The notes beneath the pieces are model-generated. The model saw only the letters and a program-made list of their open reading frames with translations. It was not told where the DNA came from and searched no databases. From the NCBI GenBank assembly GCA_023078555.1, contig CM041197.1:7472842-7536841 (forward strand): DNA of 64,000 bases, given 5' to 3'. Numbering within the stretch: position 1 is the first letter of the stretch; the number at the start of each line of letters is the position of its first letter. This document shows positions 13,910 through 25,486 of the stretch, piece by piece. A program made the position numbers and the translations under genes. The stretch is from Ulva prolifera (lineage: Eukaryota > Chlorophyta > Ulvophyceae > Ulvales > Ulvaceae).

Positions 13910-15008
13910 ACCAGTGTTGAGTCGTCACGCTATTAAACTGAGTGTAATCAGGTCTGATGTGTGAACAGCAGCCCTGGCAATGCTGCAAGTCAAACCAACA
14001 CTGTCCTAGAATCCCATGCAAAGAACAATGCAGCGAGGCGCTGTCTGAAACCTGCGAGGCGCTGTCTGAAACCAGCCTGCAGATGGCCGCATGGTGCTTG
14101 CTTTCATACTGTGGGAACTCGTGAGATGTGGGAACTCGTGAGAGCACCCAATCAGGAGTTGTGTTGAAGTTCGGAGCCATGTGCACCAGTGGTGACGAGG
14201 GACACAGCTCCCAGAATGTGCACAGATGTGGCCATGCAAGGGCAGCGTCTGCAGCCACATGCCAGGGCCCGGCACACCTTGATGCATGCAACCGCAACTG
14301 TGCACACTGCACACGCCTTGGCGGCCTGGCCCAGAATCGTGCGCAGTGAGCATGCCTTGGCACTAGACCCGACTTTGCCCAACAGCATCGCGCCGTATCC
14401 CAGCCGCAGCTCCGATGTCGAGTCAACGTTGTCTGGAGCAGCCTCCTGCATGCGCCGTTTTTTTAAGAGACCTATAGGTGGGGTGGTTCCACCGGTGTGC
14501 TGCATAAGCTGTGGCGCCAGCATTATCAGCGCCGGGACAACGGGCGTCGTGGAAGGCCGCCTGTGCCCCGGTACACAGCAGTTGGGCAAAATGCAGCCAC
14601 CAGCTGGGCGCCGAGCGACCTTTGAGGGGTTCAGTGGCATGGAGCAGCATACATCAGGAAACCATGCACCTGGACGGCAAGTGACAACTGTGCCTGCGTG
14701 GCCAGGCTCGCCGCCGACTGCCTGTTTCAGCAGCAACAATCACCACATACATGCATGCACATTCACAACGCTCGTAACACGGACGACCCCGAAGCCACCG
14801 AACGGACGAGTTGACCGGCATGGCAAATTTGCCGTACTCAGAAGTGAGGCAAGCAACTGATTATCGTAGAATATGCGCATTCAGAGCCAAGGCGCCAGAC
14901 AAACGGCAGGTCGAAAGATTAGGGACGTGCCATCTTGCCTGTCCTAGCCTTCGCCTCTTGATGCACCGGCCCGAGCGCCTCGGCAACCCGTGCCACTGAC
15001 GCCGGCAC
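13910..15008. other. Gene-free stretch, nothing supported
   Basis: Several open frames overlap here on both strands (for example 14189-14860 plus and 14152-14739 minus). None shows a domain, a signal peptide or clear splice-site support. A short direct duplication, GCGAGGCGCTGTCTGAAACC, lies at 14034-14072. I see no gene I can defend. Confidence 0.5.
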
Positions 15009-15287
15009 TGTTCGAATGCAAGCACGAGTGGAAGCGTCATACCGTAAGTTCAGTTGGGCGAAATATTAAGTATGTTTGCGGAGTACTTAGCACATGACGC
15101 CTGAGATCTGGGATCACACCTGCATGGTCAGTATTTGAGTCAGATACTTGAGCCATGACCTTGTTCAACCTATACAGAGAGCTGGAATGTGTCTTCTCAT
15201 TCTCGGGCTGGTGACTGCCACGTGTCACCCCGTGTGTGCATTCGCATGTGCACCTGCCTTGTGCGCTACGAAGCACTTTCACAACAG
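15009..15287 (-). repeat. Dispersed repeat, inverted copy of 46053-46330
   Basis: Read on the minus strand this matches 46053-46330 on the plus strand over nearly its whole length, from TGTTGTGAAAGTGC to TGCATTCGAACA, with scattered substitutions. The 30-bp end (GACGCTTCCACTCG and on) is also found inside the N-terminal coding block of the TNP2 gene at 45831-45860. It may therefore be a non-autonomous derivative or terminal part of that transposon family. Confidence 0.8.
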
Positions 15288-15981
15288 GCACACCCTCCCC
15301 TACCCTGCATACTGCCCTAGCATTCTAAACAGGAAATTTCAACACTGCACATCATCACCGTGACACGCACATTGCGACCACACCGCTGATCGCCACGCAC
15401 CCCCGTGCACTGGCAGGCATGCGCACCGCCCCAGAGCACGGGGTGAACGTTGCCCAGATACCAGAGCAGCATCACATCTGGTGTCACACAGGAACGTGCC
15501 GCACCTGAAGCAATTGGCTGCGCGGCCGAGAGAGAATAGGCCTGCCCCAGAGTTCACGCCTCGAGCTGGCTGGGCACGCGGCCCTCTGCCGCGTCCCTCA
15601 TGAGCCTGCCCGGCCACATCCTGGATGAAGCAGTCATGCGCAGACTTCACAGAGTCCCGCCCGTGCTGCAGTTCGGCAAAGCACACGCACAGCAGCAACT
15701 GAGCGTCTGCATTGGGAGCCGTGGAGTTGTTGCCGAAAGCACATCTGCTGCTGCCAGCTGCCTGCTGAGTGACCCTCTGCGGCACAGTGCTGCTGTACCA
15801 ACGGCCACACACGACGCTCTTGACAAAGTCACTGCACAGGCTGCTTTGATCGGGATCGTGGGGCATGCCCAGCTGCTCATCTGCTGGCCAGTCACTGGCC
15901 GATGGCGGGGGGGCATGCGCAAAGCTGCTGAACTCGAAAGTGCCTCCTGCAGGGACTGGCATGGACGTAGATCCTGCGTCC

Positions 15982-16083
15982 TTGTGATAGTCCAGTGATA
16001 AGACCGCTCTACCACTGGACCCTTGCAAGTCGCGACGTGCAAGGGTCCAGTGGTAGAGCGGTCTTATCACTGGACTATCACAA
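15982..16083. repeat. 102-bp near-perfect palindrome with tRNA A-box-like arms
   Basis: The two ~50-nt arms begin TTGTGATAGTCCAGTG and end CACTGGACTATCACAA, around a centre GTCGCGAC. Each arm contains TGGTAGAGCGG, which fits the RNA polymerase III A-box consensus. Downstream (16085-16265) is sequence with a B-box-like motif on the minus strand (GGTTCGTTCC, near 16230). It is a diverged relative of the three palindromes at 59.5-60.2 kb, sharing AAAAGCTGGGTCCTCTGAGAT after the right arm in all but one base. It looks like a tRNA-derived SINE arrangement. Confidence 0.75.
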
Positions 16084-16452
16084 AAGCTGGGTCCTCTGAG
16101 ATTGAGGCAGGTCAATCCGCAACTTCTTTGGCCCGTTATATCACCAATCCAACCAGACTCTCACTGGTTCCTGAGGTGACCTCATAACGTGACTTGAGTA
16201 GCCGTGACACCATGTGCAAGGCAGGGAACGAACCGCCGATCTCGGGCTCTGTACCTCCACTCAGCACCTCACTATGTCACTAGACTATCACAGTCCTCCA
16301 CTTCATGCGCAGCTGAAACTGACCGCGCCCGTGGGAGAGCTTGATCTGGAAGCGAAGGATGGATTCCAGGTTGGCGGTTACGCCAGCATTGCTACTCGGG
16401 CTCTGGGAGCTGCAGCGCCTGCACACATTGGGGCCGGCACCATGAGCTCCGC

Positions 16453-17144
16453 ATGTCAGCCTTCTCGGCCCGGAAGGCCTTGTGGCGCAGATGCTTACGC
16501 ATAAATCCCTCCTTGCCGAATGTTGATGGGCTAGACAATCCCGGAGAACTTTCACGTCAACGCGCGCGTTCGATTCACCAACTGACAACAGGAGCAGGTG
16601 AGTGTTTGTTGTTGTTGATTCGGATGAGATTCGGTTTTAGTGTTTGTTTTCTCCCGTTCACTCTTCTGTAACCTACAGGAGCAGGTTGCCCAGCCGATCC
16701 AGACCGCATCGCCGCCTTGTCCACCACGGCCTATGGTGAGATAATTGCGAGACATTACACCACTGGACTGAATTCGTGGAAGACGGCTGCGGCGAAGCAG
16801 TGACAGCAGCGATAGAAAAAAAAACTCGCACCTGTGCGCTGCGGGTGCAAGGCTCGAGTTTGGAGCAGCGCATGCGCAGAAAAGCAACACCTGATAGAAT
16901 ACGGTCGGGCTGGTGCGTACGGCAACATCTGAAACAGTACACGTCATGGCCTGGCGGCGCGCGCTACCGACGTATACACTCCCGTTTCACGACCGACCTC
17001 CTTATCGAGATCCCCAGCGGATGCGTCACAGTCATGCTTCGTACTTGGCGAACCGCGCATGACGGTGTCTCTCAGCGCGCAGGCAACAACCCGCTGGGGC
17101 CCCATGGGGGCGCCTTTGCCATGGCTGCAATCACACGCAAATAG
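16453..17144 (+). CDS. Weak candidate gene fragment interrupted by a retroposon
   Basis: An open block from 16453 reads into the retroposon at 16598. If that insert and one target copy are set aside, the frame runs on through CPADPDRIAALSTTAY to a donor-like GGTGAG near 16735. A further open block lies at 16776-17144 (Arg-rich, with CALRVQGSSLEQRMRRK). I recognise no family, and antisense frames of similar length exist. It is kept only because reading-frame continuity around the insertion suggests the target was coding. Confidence 0.22.
16598..16674 (+). mobile_element. Short TGTAA-ending retroposon, 12-bp target duplication
   Basis: A 77-bp insert is flanked by ACAGGAGCAGGT at 16586-16597 and 16675-16686. 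Its core (GATTCGGATGAGATTCGG, then CTCCCGTTCACTC) is shared with the inserts at 17292-17426 and 55817-55939. It is the most 5'-truncated of the three and ends CTGTAACCT. The sequence from 16596 to 16678 begins GTGAGTG and ends CTGTAACCTACAG, giving an 83-nt unit with donor, branch-like and acceptor sequences. Confidence 0.85.
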
Positions 17145-17291
17145 TACGTTGCTCATAGCGGATGTGACGTTGCATAGTTGACTAGATGAAGGCTGTGTTG
17201 CCGTGCTATTTGCAGCGGCATGTGCTTTCTCGTCTTCCAGGCTACGTATGCTCTTCAACAAAGCTGTGAGATACTCTAGACACACTCAAGT

Positions 17292-17426
17292 TTTACAAAC
17301 GAGTGAACGGGAGAAAACAAACACTGAAACCGAATCTCATCCGAATCAACTGCAACATACACTCACACACACACGAACACCACAACCGCACTCACAATTC
17401 AGTCCGGCAGGATCGCGTCCTCCAGG
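17292..17426 (-). mobile_element. Short TGTAA-ending retroposon, 11-bp target duplication
   Basis: A 135-bp insert in minus orientation is flanked by CACACTCAAGT at 17281-17291 and 17427-17437. On the minus strand it begins CCTGGAGGACGCGATCCTGC and ends CACTCGTTTGTAAA. It is the longest of three related copies, reaching 14 nt further 5' than the copy at 55817. Variable 5' ends with a constant 3' end are the mark of target-primed reverse transcription. Confidence 0.88.
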
Positions 17427-17437
17427 CACACTCAAGT

Positions 17438-18600
17438 ATGATTGAATTATCGTCGGCCCGATGTTTAGCGAATAGCTGCGTACGAGCGGCAGTATCTAGA
17501 GATAGTTGCGCTAGTGCTAACAGCAACGGTTGCCTTTCCTCAAGCCGGACAGCATCGGTAGATATACGACATCGAATTAAGCCCTCATACATGTTGTCGT
17601 TGCTGCATCGCACGGAGCTTGTAGTATACCGATTGCCGCAGCCTGCGAGATACTCCAGCCGCGAGATTGTACTTCATGTAACATGAGACCACATATGTAT
17701 GGCCTCTGAAAGATCATGAACTTTGCTCTAATAACTGCTCTTTTAGTCGTTGATATCATTGGTGATGTCCGCTGGTGACCATGTCTCGTTCGAGGTACTT
17801 GCACGTTGGGCAACAATGGCTCATGCCAACTATTCGCTGCAATGGCCGATGAGACTATGAAGTTGGCAAGCAATCAATCTTTGTCTTGCAGCCCACGCCG
17901 ACCAGAAACTGCAACACAAGCATAGACGTATTGCTGCATGCCGCTTGGTTCAATGCCTCCAAAAATGAATCAAGCGCAACATTAGCAAGCAATAGTCTTG
18001 TGACGATTAGTTCAATGGATGGTAAGCATCGACTTTGACTACGCATGGCTGCGGGGCTGCAATGTACATGTGCGACGGTCCCTGAAAATCCCAAGAACTT
18101 GCAACGCTGAAAATCATGCAGGGACGATTAGCTGTCGAAATTGCCCCGAACTGGTTACGGGATGTCATTGTGTTTGAGTGCTGGCCGTTCCAGGCTGCAG
18201 GCTCCGGCGCTGCGGGCTCGGGGTTGCATTTGCTCGACGAATGCAGTCGCGCGGCGCTGATGACATCCGCATAGCAGCACGGATCGTTTACGTTGCGTTT
18301 GACTTCAAGTATTTCTATCGCGCACAGCCACGGCGCCAGGGCCACCGCGACGGCAAGTCGAAACTGCGCGCGAGGCCCTGCCGTCATGCTCGGTTCGCGA
18401 AGTACGCAGCATGACGCCGTGACCCACCCGTGGGGGTCCCGATTGTTGGCGTGAAGATGACGAACATGCATAGCAAGGCATCATGCATGATGACATCAAG
18501 AGGAAGACGAGTGATATGATGACAGCCTCTAGCCACGTAGGCAATCTCATGAGAACTGTTGAACTGCACTGTTAGGCAACTGACGGCGCATAGGCCAAAG
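17438..18600. other. No gene supported
   Basis: This is intergenic-looking sequence between the retroposon and the upstream region of gene A. Overlapping open frames occur on both strands (for example 18007-18471 minus), but none has recognisable domains or consistent splice signals. Confidence 0.5.
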
Positions 18601-18612
18601 ACTATATAAGGC
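18601..18612 (+). promoter_or_regulatory. Possible TATA box for gene A
   Basis: ACTATATAAGGC is a good TATA-box match about 450 bp upstream of the first coding ATG of gene A. An acceptor-like TTTCTTATCAG at 19014-19024 would allow a 5' non-coding exon spliced to the coding exon. This is positional inference only. Confidence 0.25.
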
Positions 18613-19058
18613 TTGGACTTGCCCTTTGTCCTTTGCCACTTTCAGTGTAAAGAAGTATTCAAGTGCTGTTACTTTGAACCCGGGAGTGCTGTTACTGTTT
18701 GTCACCTTGCCTGATAGCGTGTGCCCCAAAGGAACAGCTCTGACCTTGACACCGATAAGGAGGTCGTTTCACGACAGGCACTCGTGCAATGCACCGCGTG
18801 TACACGGCCGTGCACGGCAACGCGGTCGCGACATGTACTGATGGGCCACCTGCCAGAATGTGGTGCAAAATAGGTCGACAATGTTTACACGTTCAGCCCT
18901 GAGACCGTAAAATGCATTCAGACAGTACACTCCGGGTGGGCCACCATCGTTGTATCGGGCCCCAAGTGGCACCTTGACAGTGTGTGTGGCTGTGCATACT
19001 GCACAAATAGTGATTTCTTATCAGCACACATATGATACAAGGCTTTCACAGCGTCTAC

Positions 19059-22000
19059 ATGAGCTGTGCGATCGTGAAAATGCTACGCCTTGCGAGCCTT
19101 GTCGGCTTCGTACAGATTCTCCTTCAAGCGGGCACGACCGTGGCTGATTCAGAGACTCAGACTTCAGTGTTCTGCGAACCACCACTCGCACGGACATCGG
19201 TGTGGTGCTGATCGGTTTTTTCTGGTTTGTCTCTCGCAGGTGCCTGGCTGCTTTCAGCGTCGAAGGCCATGCGTGTCTGTAAGCTTGATCTACGGTAGCG
19301 ATTGGCAACAGCTGCAGCGGCAAGTGAAGATCAGCACAAAACATTGAGCAGATCTGAGCATGCCAACGATTCCGAACTTTCCAACAGCTTGCTTACTCAG
19401 TTCAACTGTGCACCATGTGCACACACATGATCTTCGCTGCGAGCATTCCTCCCACTCGTCGGGCTGGAGTCGGCTTGCCACCAAGTTGCGTATGGCTGCT
19501 TTGACAGCACCGCTGTCTCGAGATACGTTCAGATGCTATCTCGGCGCTGAGTGTGCCACTGCTCCGTTGCTGCGCGAGTCCTGCCTCGGCTTCTGCAGCG
19601 CAGCTTGTAAACACAGGCGCACAGGCCGCAAGCGCAGGCTTGATGTGCTGCCGGAAATATTGCCCGCATCTGGTCTGCAAGTTCCAGTGTAGTTGTGGAC
19701 ACATGTGCTTGCGATCGATATTGCTGCTTGCATCAAACGAGGAGTGCATTCAGGTGTCAGACTTACGGAGCCTACTGCTTTCCGATCAACCTTCGATGAG
19801 GGCCAAGTTAGTCTTTAAACCATTCTGCCGTATATCGTTCTTGGTATATCCTTCAAGCTGCGGGTTGACCTGTCACCGACACCAGCGCGGTGGACGCAGG
19901 ACGCACGGGCACCTCATGTCGAGTTTTGCAAATTCGCATCCCCGAGATGATTCATGTTTCGACTCATGTCCTCACAGTTCGTTTATTCGCAGAACGTCGG
20001 GCTCCAGCGTGTCCTGCTCTTGATGCCGCGGGGTCCCTGCGCAGACGGCAGTGCCTCACGGCACTCTGGATCTGTCAGCAGAACCGCAGGACGAGTAAAC
20101 CTGATCACCACTACAAGCTATAATACGAGTGAGTGAGTCTGCAGCTTTTATATTCACGTTTCGAATGCCACAATTCGGGTTTCAGTGGTGTGCATCAGTG
20201 TCTTATGACGTGTACGTGCAACAAGGGTGCCCGGTACAGGCGGCGAACGAGCAGCTTGACAGCGATACCAATGTAACTACTTTCTGTGGGCAATTGAAGA
20301 CAAGTTGCTGTGCAGGCCTGTTCGTGGACCGGAGATTGCCCAGTCGGCGGTTGCAAAGACAAGTGCACGGTGAACCACTTCGTCACTAATAGCTTTGATG
20401 TGCTGTTGGACAGAAATATGGGAGAAGACTCCTACGGAGCCTGCCCCCTCCTGGCCCACTGGGTCAACTTCATACTTGACAGCAGCAGTGGCCGGCGTCG
20501 CAGCCTGTTATCACAGAGTGTATGCCCCTGCTTCCACCCCATGCCTGCATCAAGTCCACGCTGTTGGCTGGTGGATTCTTTATGGTGGACGAGCCTGCAT
20601 TCCTGTTGGCTTCAGCAGCTGGAAGCTTGTCAGGTCTTCGTTCTGTACGCAAGGCATGGATTCGAGCAGGCATGGTAGCCTGGCAAAAAAACAGTTGCTC
20701 CGCGAAGTGTGTGTCTGCTGCAGTAGTGGATGCCATGAGTGCTGTTTTCAGAGACATGGCGGCAGTGTGGCATACCCATGCTACCATGCTGCAGCTTGCG
20801 GAAGCTCGTGCTCTCTTGACATTGTTAGAGAAATACATCATGACATATAGCATGGGGAATAGGGATGATGTACCTGTGAAAGGCCAAGTGCATTCTGGGT
20901 GCCACACCCTCTCGTCCTGCTGAGGGTACCACCGGCAGGTGGCGGCTTCAGCTTGCACATCCTCACGTTTATGACATGCCACAGCGTGCAGGATGTGTGG
21001 GAGTCTGCCCGCGAAAGCAGCATCCCGCCGCATGAGCTGTCAGAGCTGATACGACGTGCGACCGCTGCTGTGAGCAGCAGTGTTGATGACCCTCTGGAGG
21101 TGCAGCACCGCCAGATTCTTGACCTCGCAGCCGAGGCTCCCGGCCCCGCTGGTGAAGAGATGCAGCTACCAAGCAATGTGCGGCCATCTTGCAGCCACGG
21201 CATGCCTGGTTGCAGCCACGCCTGCTGCACCACACTTCTGTCGGCCTGCCACCGTCGACTCGTGCCCGGGAGTGAGCATGCAATCGCTGCCAGTGGCCCT
21301 CAGCAGCTCTGGCCAGCTGCGGCTGTGCCACACGCTGTGAAGAGGCGAGCAGCTGCATTCAGGACAAGCCAACATTGTATGCTGCAGGCAGGTCAAATTA
21401 CCGTGGCACCTAGGTGCAGCTGTGGCACAGGCCTTGACTGTATGCCGGTGTCAACACGAGCGCCTCTGCAGGATCGGTGCTGTGGTTCTACGTCGCAAAG
21501 TGCACTGCATGGCAGTGAGTGTAAGTGCACTGCATGGCAATGAGTGCACTGCATGGCACGAGTGTAAGTGCACTGCATGGCATGAGTGCATGAGTGTGCG
21601 TGCAGAGATGCCCGACCGCAGACGACATTGAATCTGTTCAAGCTATCATGCGTGATTTGGGCGCAGACTGGCGGCTTGTGTTTGAGATCAATGCAAGAGG
21701 TGCGCTTCGCAGCCCTCCGCAATGTTCAGCTGCTGCATGTACGCCTCAGCGGTCATGCACCTGCAGTGGACGGTGCACCGCGCATGAGCGGCCGTGTCAC
21801 TTCAGGTCATGACACTCAGCAGACTGCTGTAGCCGTTCTGGCCCTGAGCTGGGGTGTAGCATGTGTACGTGTTGGCTGCACTGAGACGCTGGCGCAGTGC
21901 GTGCGTACCAGACGCCGCCTCCCTGACACCCGGCACATACAGCGTCGGCAGCTGCTCAGTGTGAGCTGCCACAGCCGCTGCATGTTTGCTCCACCGCGTC

Positions 22001-23807
22001 GCACTTAGCAATGTTGCCCTGCACTCAGACGTGTCTCGACGTCTAGACCTAGAGACACACTGCAGCTGCAGTGTGTCGGCCGGGTGACAACTTTTGAAAG
22101 ACTCCTGATAACGCTTGCACATGAGTTTGCGTCATTGCAGGCATTTGTGCCACGGCAGACGTCATGCAGAATGGCCCTTTGCTGCAGCAATGCCAGTGGC
22201 TGCAGTTACACCGATGTCATGAAGTGCATAGATCGGGGCCCTGGGGTCGCCACGGCCACATCACACCCCGCCTACGCTGCTGCCCGCCGCGCTGCCTTTA
22301 CCTTTGTACCACTCTGCCAGTACGCTGACACGCTCCTCGGGCGGACTTTGTGCAGGGGAGGAGATTCCGGCGGACCTCGATGTCGCTGCGGACTTGGTAC
22401 TACCAAAACCCAACACATACCAGTTCCTACTGCAGATGCTGGAGGACCCCGACGGCGTGGTGGAGTACATGTCTTCACGGTGTGTGGACAGGGTGGTGAA
22501 AGGAGTCGCGGTCGTCTTCTTCTTTGAGTACCTCCTCCTAGACCAGGCCCGCCTGCTGTTGAACGTAGAGGGTGATGTCAGGCTGATGCAGTGCACTGAC
22601 AACTTTGGCGCCTTGGACGACCTGCTCGGGTGCGTTGTCTTGGCCGGTTCAGCTTGCACCGTGCGCCATGAATCGGCTTTGGTGGCACTGGATTGGATGG
22701 CATGAAGGTGCTGCTGATGGGAGGGCTCTTCTTCTTGTTCTTTGTCAAACCTGTGCAAAAAGGCGCTGTAGAAACTACAGCGTAGAGTCTACAGTGTAGA
22801 TGCTGCCGCCTCGCCGTGCCACACATGCATCAGCTGCCACCGATCGAATGGCACTCTCATGCCATACACCAACGCTGCGGCATGAAGCGCAGCATGAGCT
22901 GCTGTCGCTTGAGAAGTGGAGGAATGCATGTGAGGTTATGCGGTCCCATGTGTAGGAAGTTTGGCGCCATGCTGGTAGCTTGCAACCCGCCGTTCGACCA
23001 GACGCCCGACTGCCACAGCCCTGAGTCCCTCAAGATCATCTCATCCCCCGCTTGTGCAGATGCATATGGCCAGATGTTCAACGTCTCTGCTGCAACCCTT
23101 GTGAACATCTCCAGCAATACCCAAGCTATCAACACCGCCTGCAACGACATCACAGTGGAGGTGTGACCTGCAGCCGTGTGCCTGTGTAAGCCATCGGCGC
23201 CAACACCTCGAGGCGTGCCCTTCGTGTGGGTGCACCAGTACGCCCCGCGCGCAGTGAGCGGCTCTGCACGATTCTGTGTGTGGCAATACACTGCTCATCA
23301 TGTATGTATGCCAAGTCAACAGAAAATATTACCAGCGAGTTCAAGTAACACATGACACGAGCATGCTCTCATCAGCGCGCGGGGTGTTGAAAGTGTAGGC
23401 GTCAAGGTGTCGATGCATGCCTGCAGGCGGAATGCACATCGGCCCAGACCCCAGCACTTGGAGAAATCGTCGAGCTCCATGACACCATCCCTATTCGCAA
23501 TGCCATTGACGTTCCTACAGTATCAGTTGCACCGGGGCAAGCAGAGCCTCCAGAGATCGTCGTGTGCTTCACGGAGCCTTGCGAGCCGCCGAGCGGGGCT
23601 GGTGGGCCCAGCGGGGACGATTACGTGGTTCTGGCACAGGCCCCCAGATCAGCTGTGCCAGGTCCGCCCGCAGGAAGCGTCCCTGATACATCGCCGGATA
23701 CCGGGGATCCAGCTGAAGACGAAACCCCCTCTGCTGTTACCTTTGTGGTGAAACATGTCGTCGCAGCGATCGCCACTGCAGGTGCATTTATTGTGTTGCT
23801 CGGATGA
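19059..23807 (+). CDS. Gene A: cysteine-rich receptor-like protein, ends at hydrophobic C-terminus, no kinase
   Basis: This is a multi-exon secreted or membrane protein, paralogous to gene B. Exon 1 (ATG 19059 or 19080, to 19199) encodes a signal peptide (MLRLASLVGFVQILLQAG) then ETQTSVFCEPP. Later exons with clear splice sites and matches in B are: near 20150-20210 (SNATIRVSVVC), 20316 to about 20517 (ACSWTGDC, VLLDRNMGEDSYGACP), 20992-21177, 22356-22629 (YQFLLQMLEDPDGV, CTDNFGALDD), 22956-23160 (ACNPPFDQTPDC) and 23427-23807. A possible exon with CRMALCCSNASGC lies near 22141-22240. Intron phases match B exactly at the resolved junctions. The last exon is Pro/Asp-rich, then VVKHVVAAIATAGAFIVLLG and stop: a hydrophobic tail with no cytoplasmic part, as in GPI-anchored or tail-anchored proteins, or a truncated receptor. 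No kinase exon is seen before 25.5 kb. Exons between 19200 and 20150 and around 20520-20990 and 21200-22140 are unresolved. Confidence 0.7.
21497..21592. repeat. Short tandem array of AGTGCACTGCATGGCA
   Basis: Four copies of AGTGCACTGCATGGCA, separated by variable GAGTG(TA) linkers, lie in an apparent intron of gene A. Copy spacing alternates, suggesting slippage. Nothing indicates coding. Confidence 0.85.
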
Positions 23808-24477
23808 TCTGGGGTGCAATAGTCACTGACTGGAGGTGTTGTCACTGCCCGTCCCGCTGCGGGTGTCAGTGGTTTAGCAGTGTTTCGCTTCCAACGGCTG
23901 ATGTGTGCTTCATACTTTGGGTCCCTGCATGCTACGACCTGGAGCTCTGCAGGACAGTGCCAGTGTGCAGACCACGAGCCCTGCAGGCACGCCGATTCTG
24001 TTGATGTGTACATGCCCAACCTTCCGCCCAATTACTTCCCCACATTGAAGCGCATTCGAAACAGACAATATGCATAGTATGTTGTGTTGTCTCCACCGCC
24101 GATATTGTAAGGTAAATTGTAAAGAGTGGCGGAGGGGTGGACTGAGGGTCTGTTGCAGCACTGTGTCACCCCGCACGTGCATTGTTCCGCTATAGCAGCC
24201 TGCGCCAAAGCCTTCGTCTAGTATGCCATGGTCTGCAGCAGCTTTACATCGCTAGACCCTATCATCCCCCCGACCGTCAATGTACATCCGGCTGCCTGCA
24301 CTCAGTTGTCTTCTCCATGTGTCAGTTTTCATCGCGTTGACACTCACGTCATGAGACTGACGACAATGGCATGACTACCTGCCCTGCAGGCTTGACTGTC
24401 AACTCAGCTTACTTAAATCCACACCAAGATCACTGTAGTCTTTCAAAATCACAGCCGAACTTCTGCGGACGCTTGCT

Positions 24478-24479
<2 letters not shown>
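23808..24479. other. No gene supported downstream of gene A
   Basis: I searched here for a kinase-like continuation of gene A (glycine loop, AIK, HRD or DFG motifs) and saw none. Short open frames exist without domains. Confidence 0.5.

Positions 24480-25486
<1,007 letters not shown>

Noticed and set aside
14152-14860. Overlapping ORFs of about 200 codons on both strands
   Set aside because: No domain, no splice logic, similar length on both strands.
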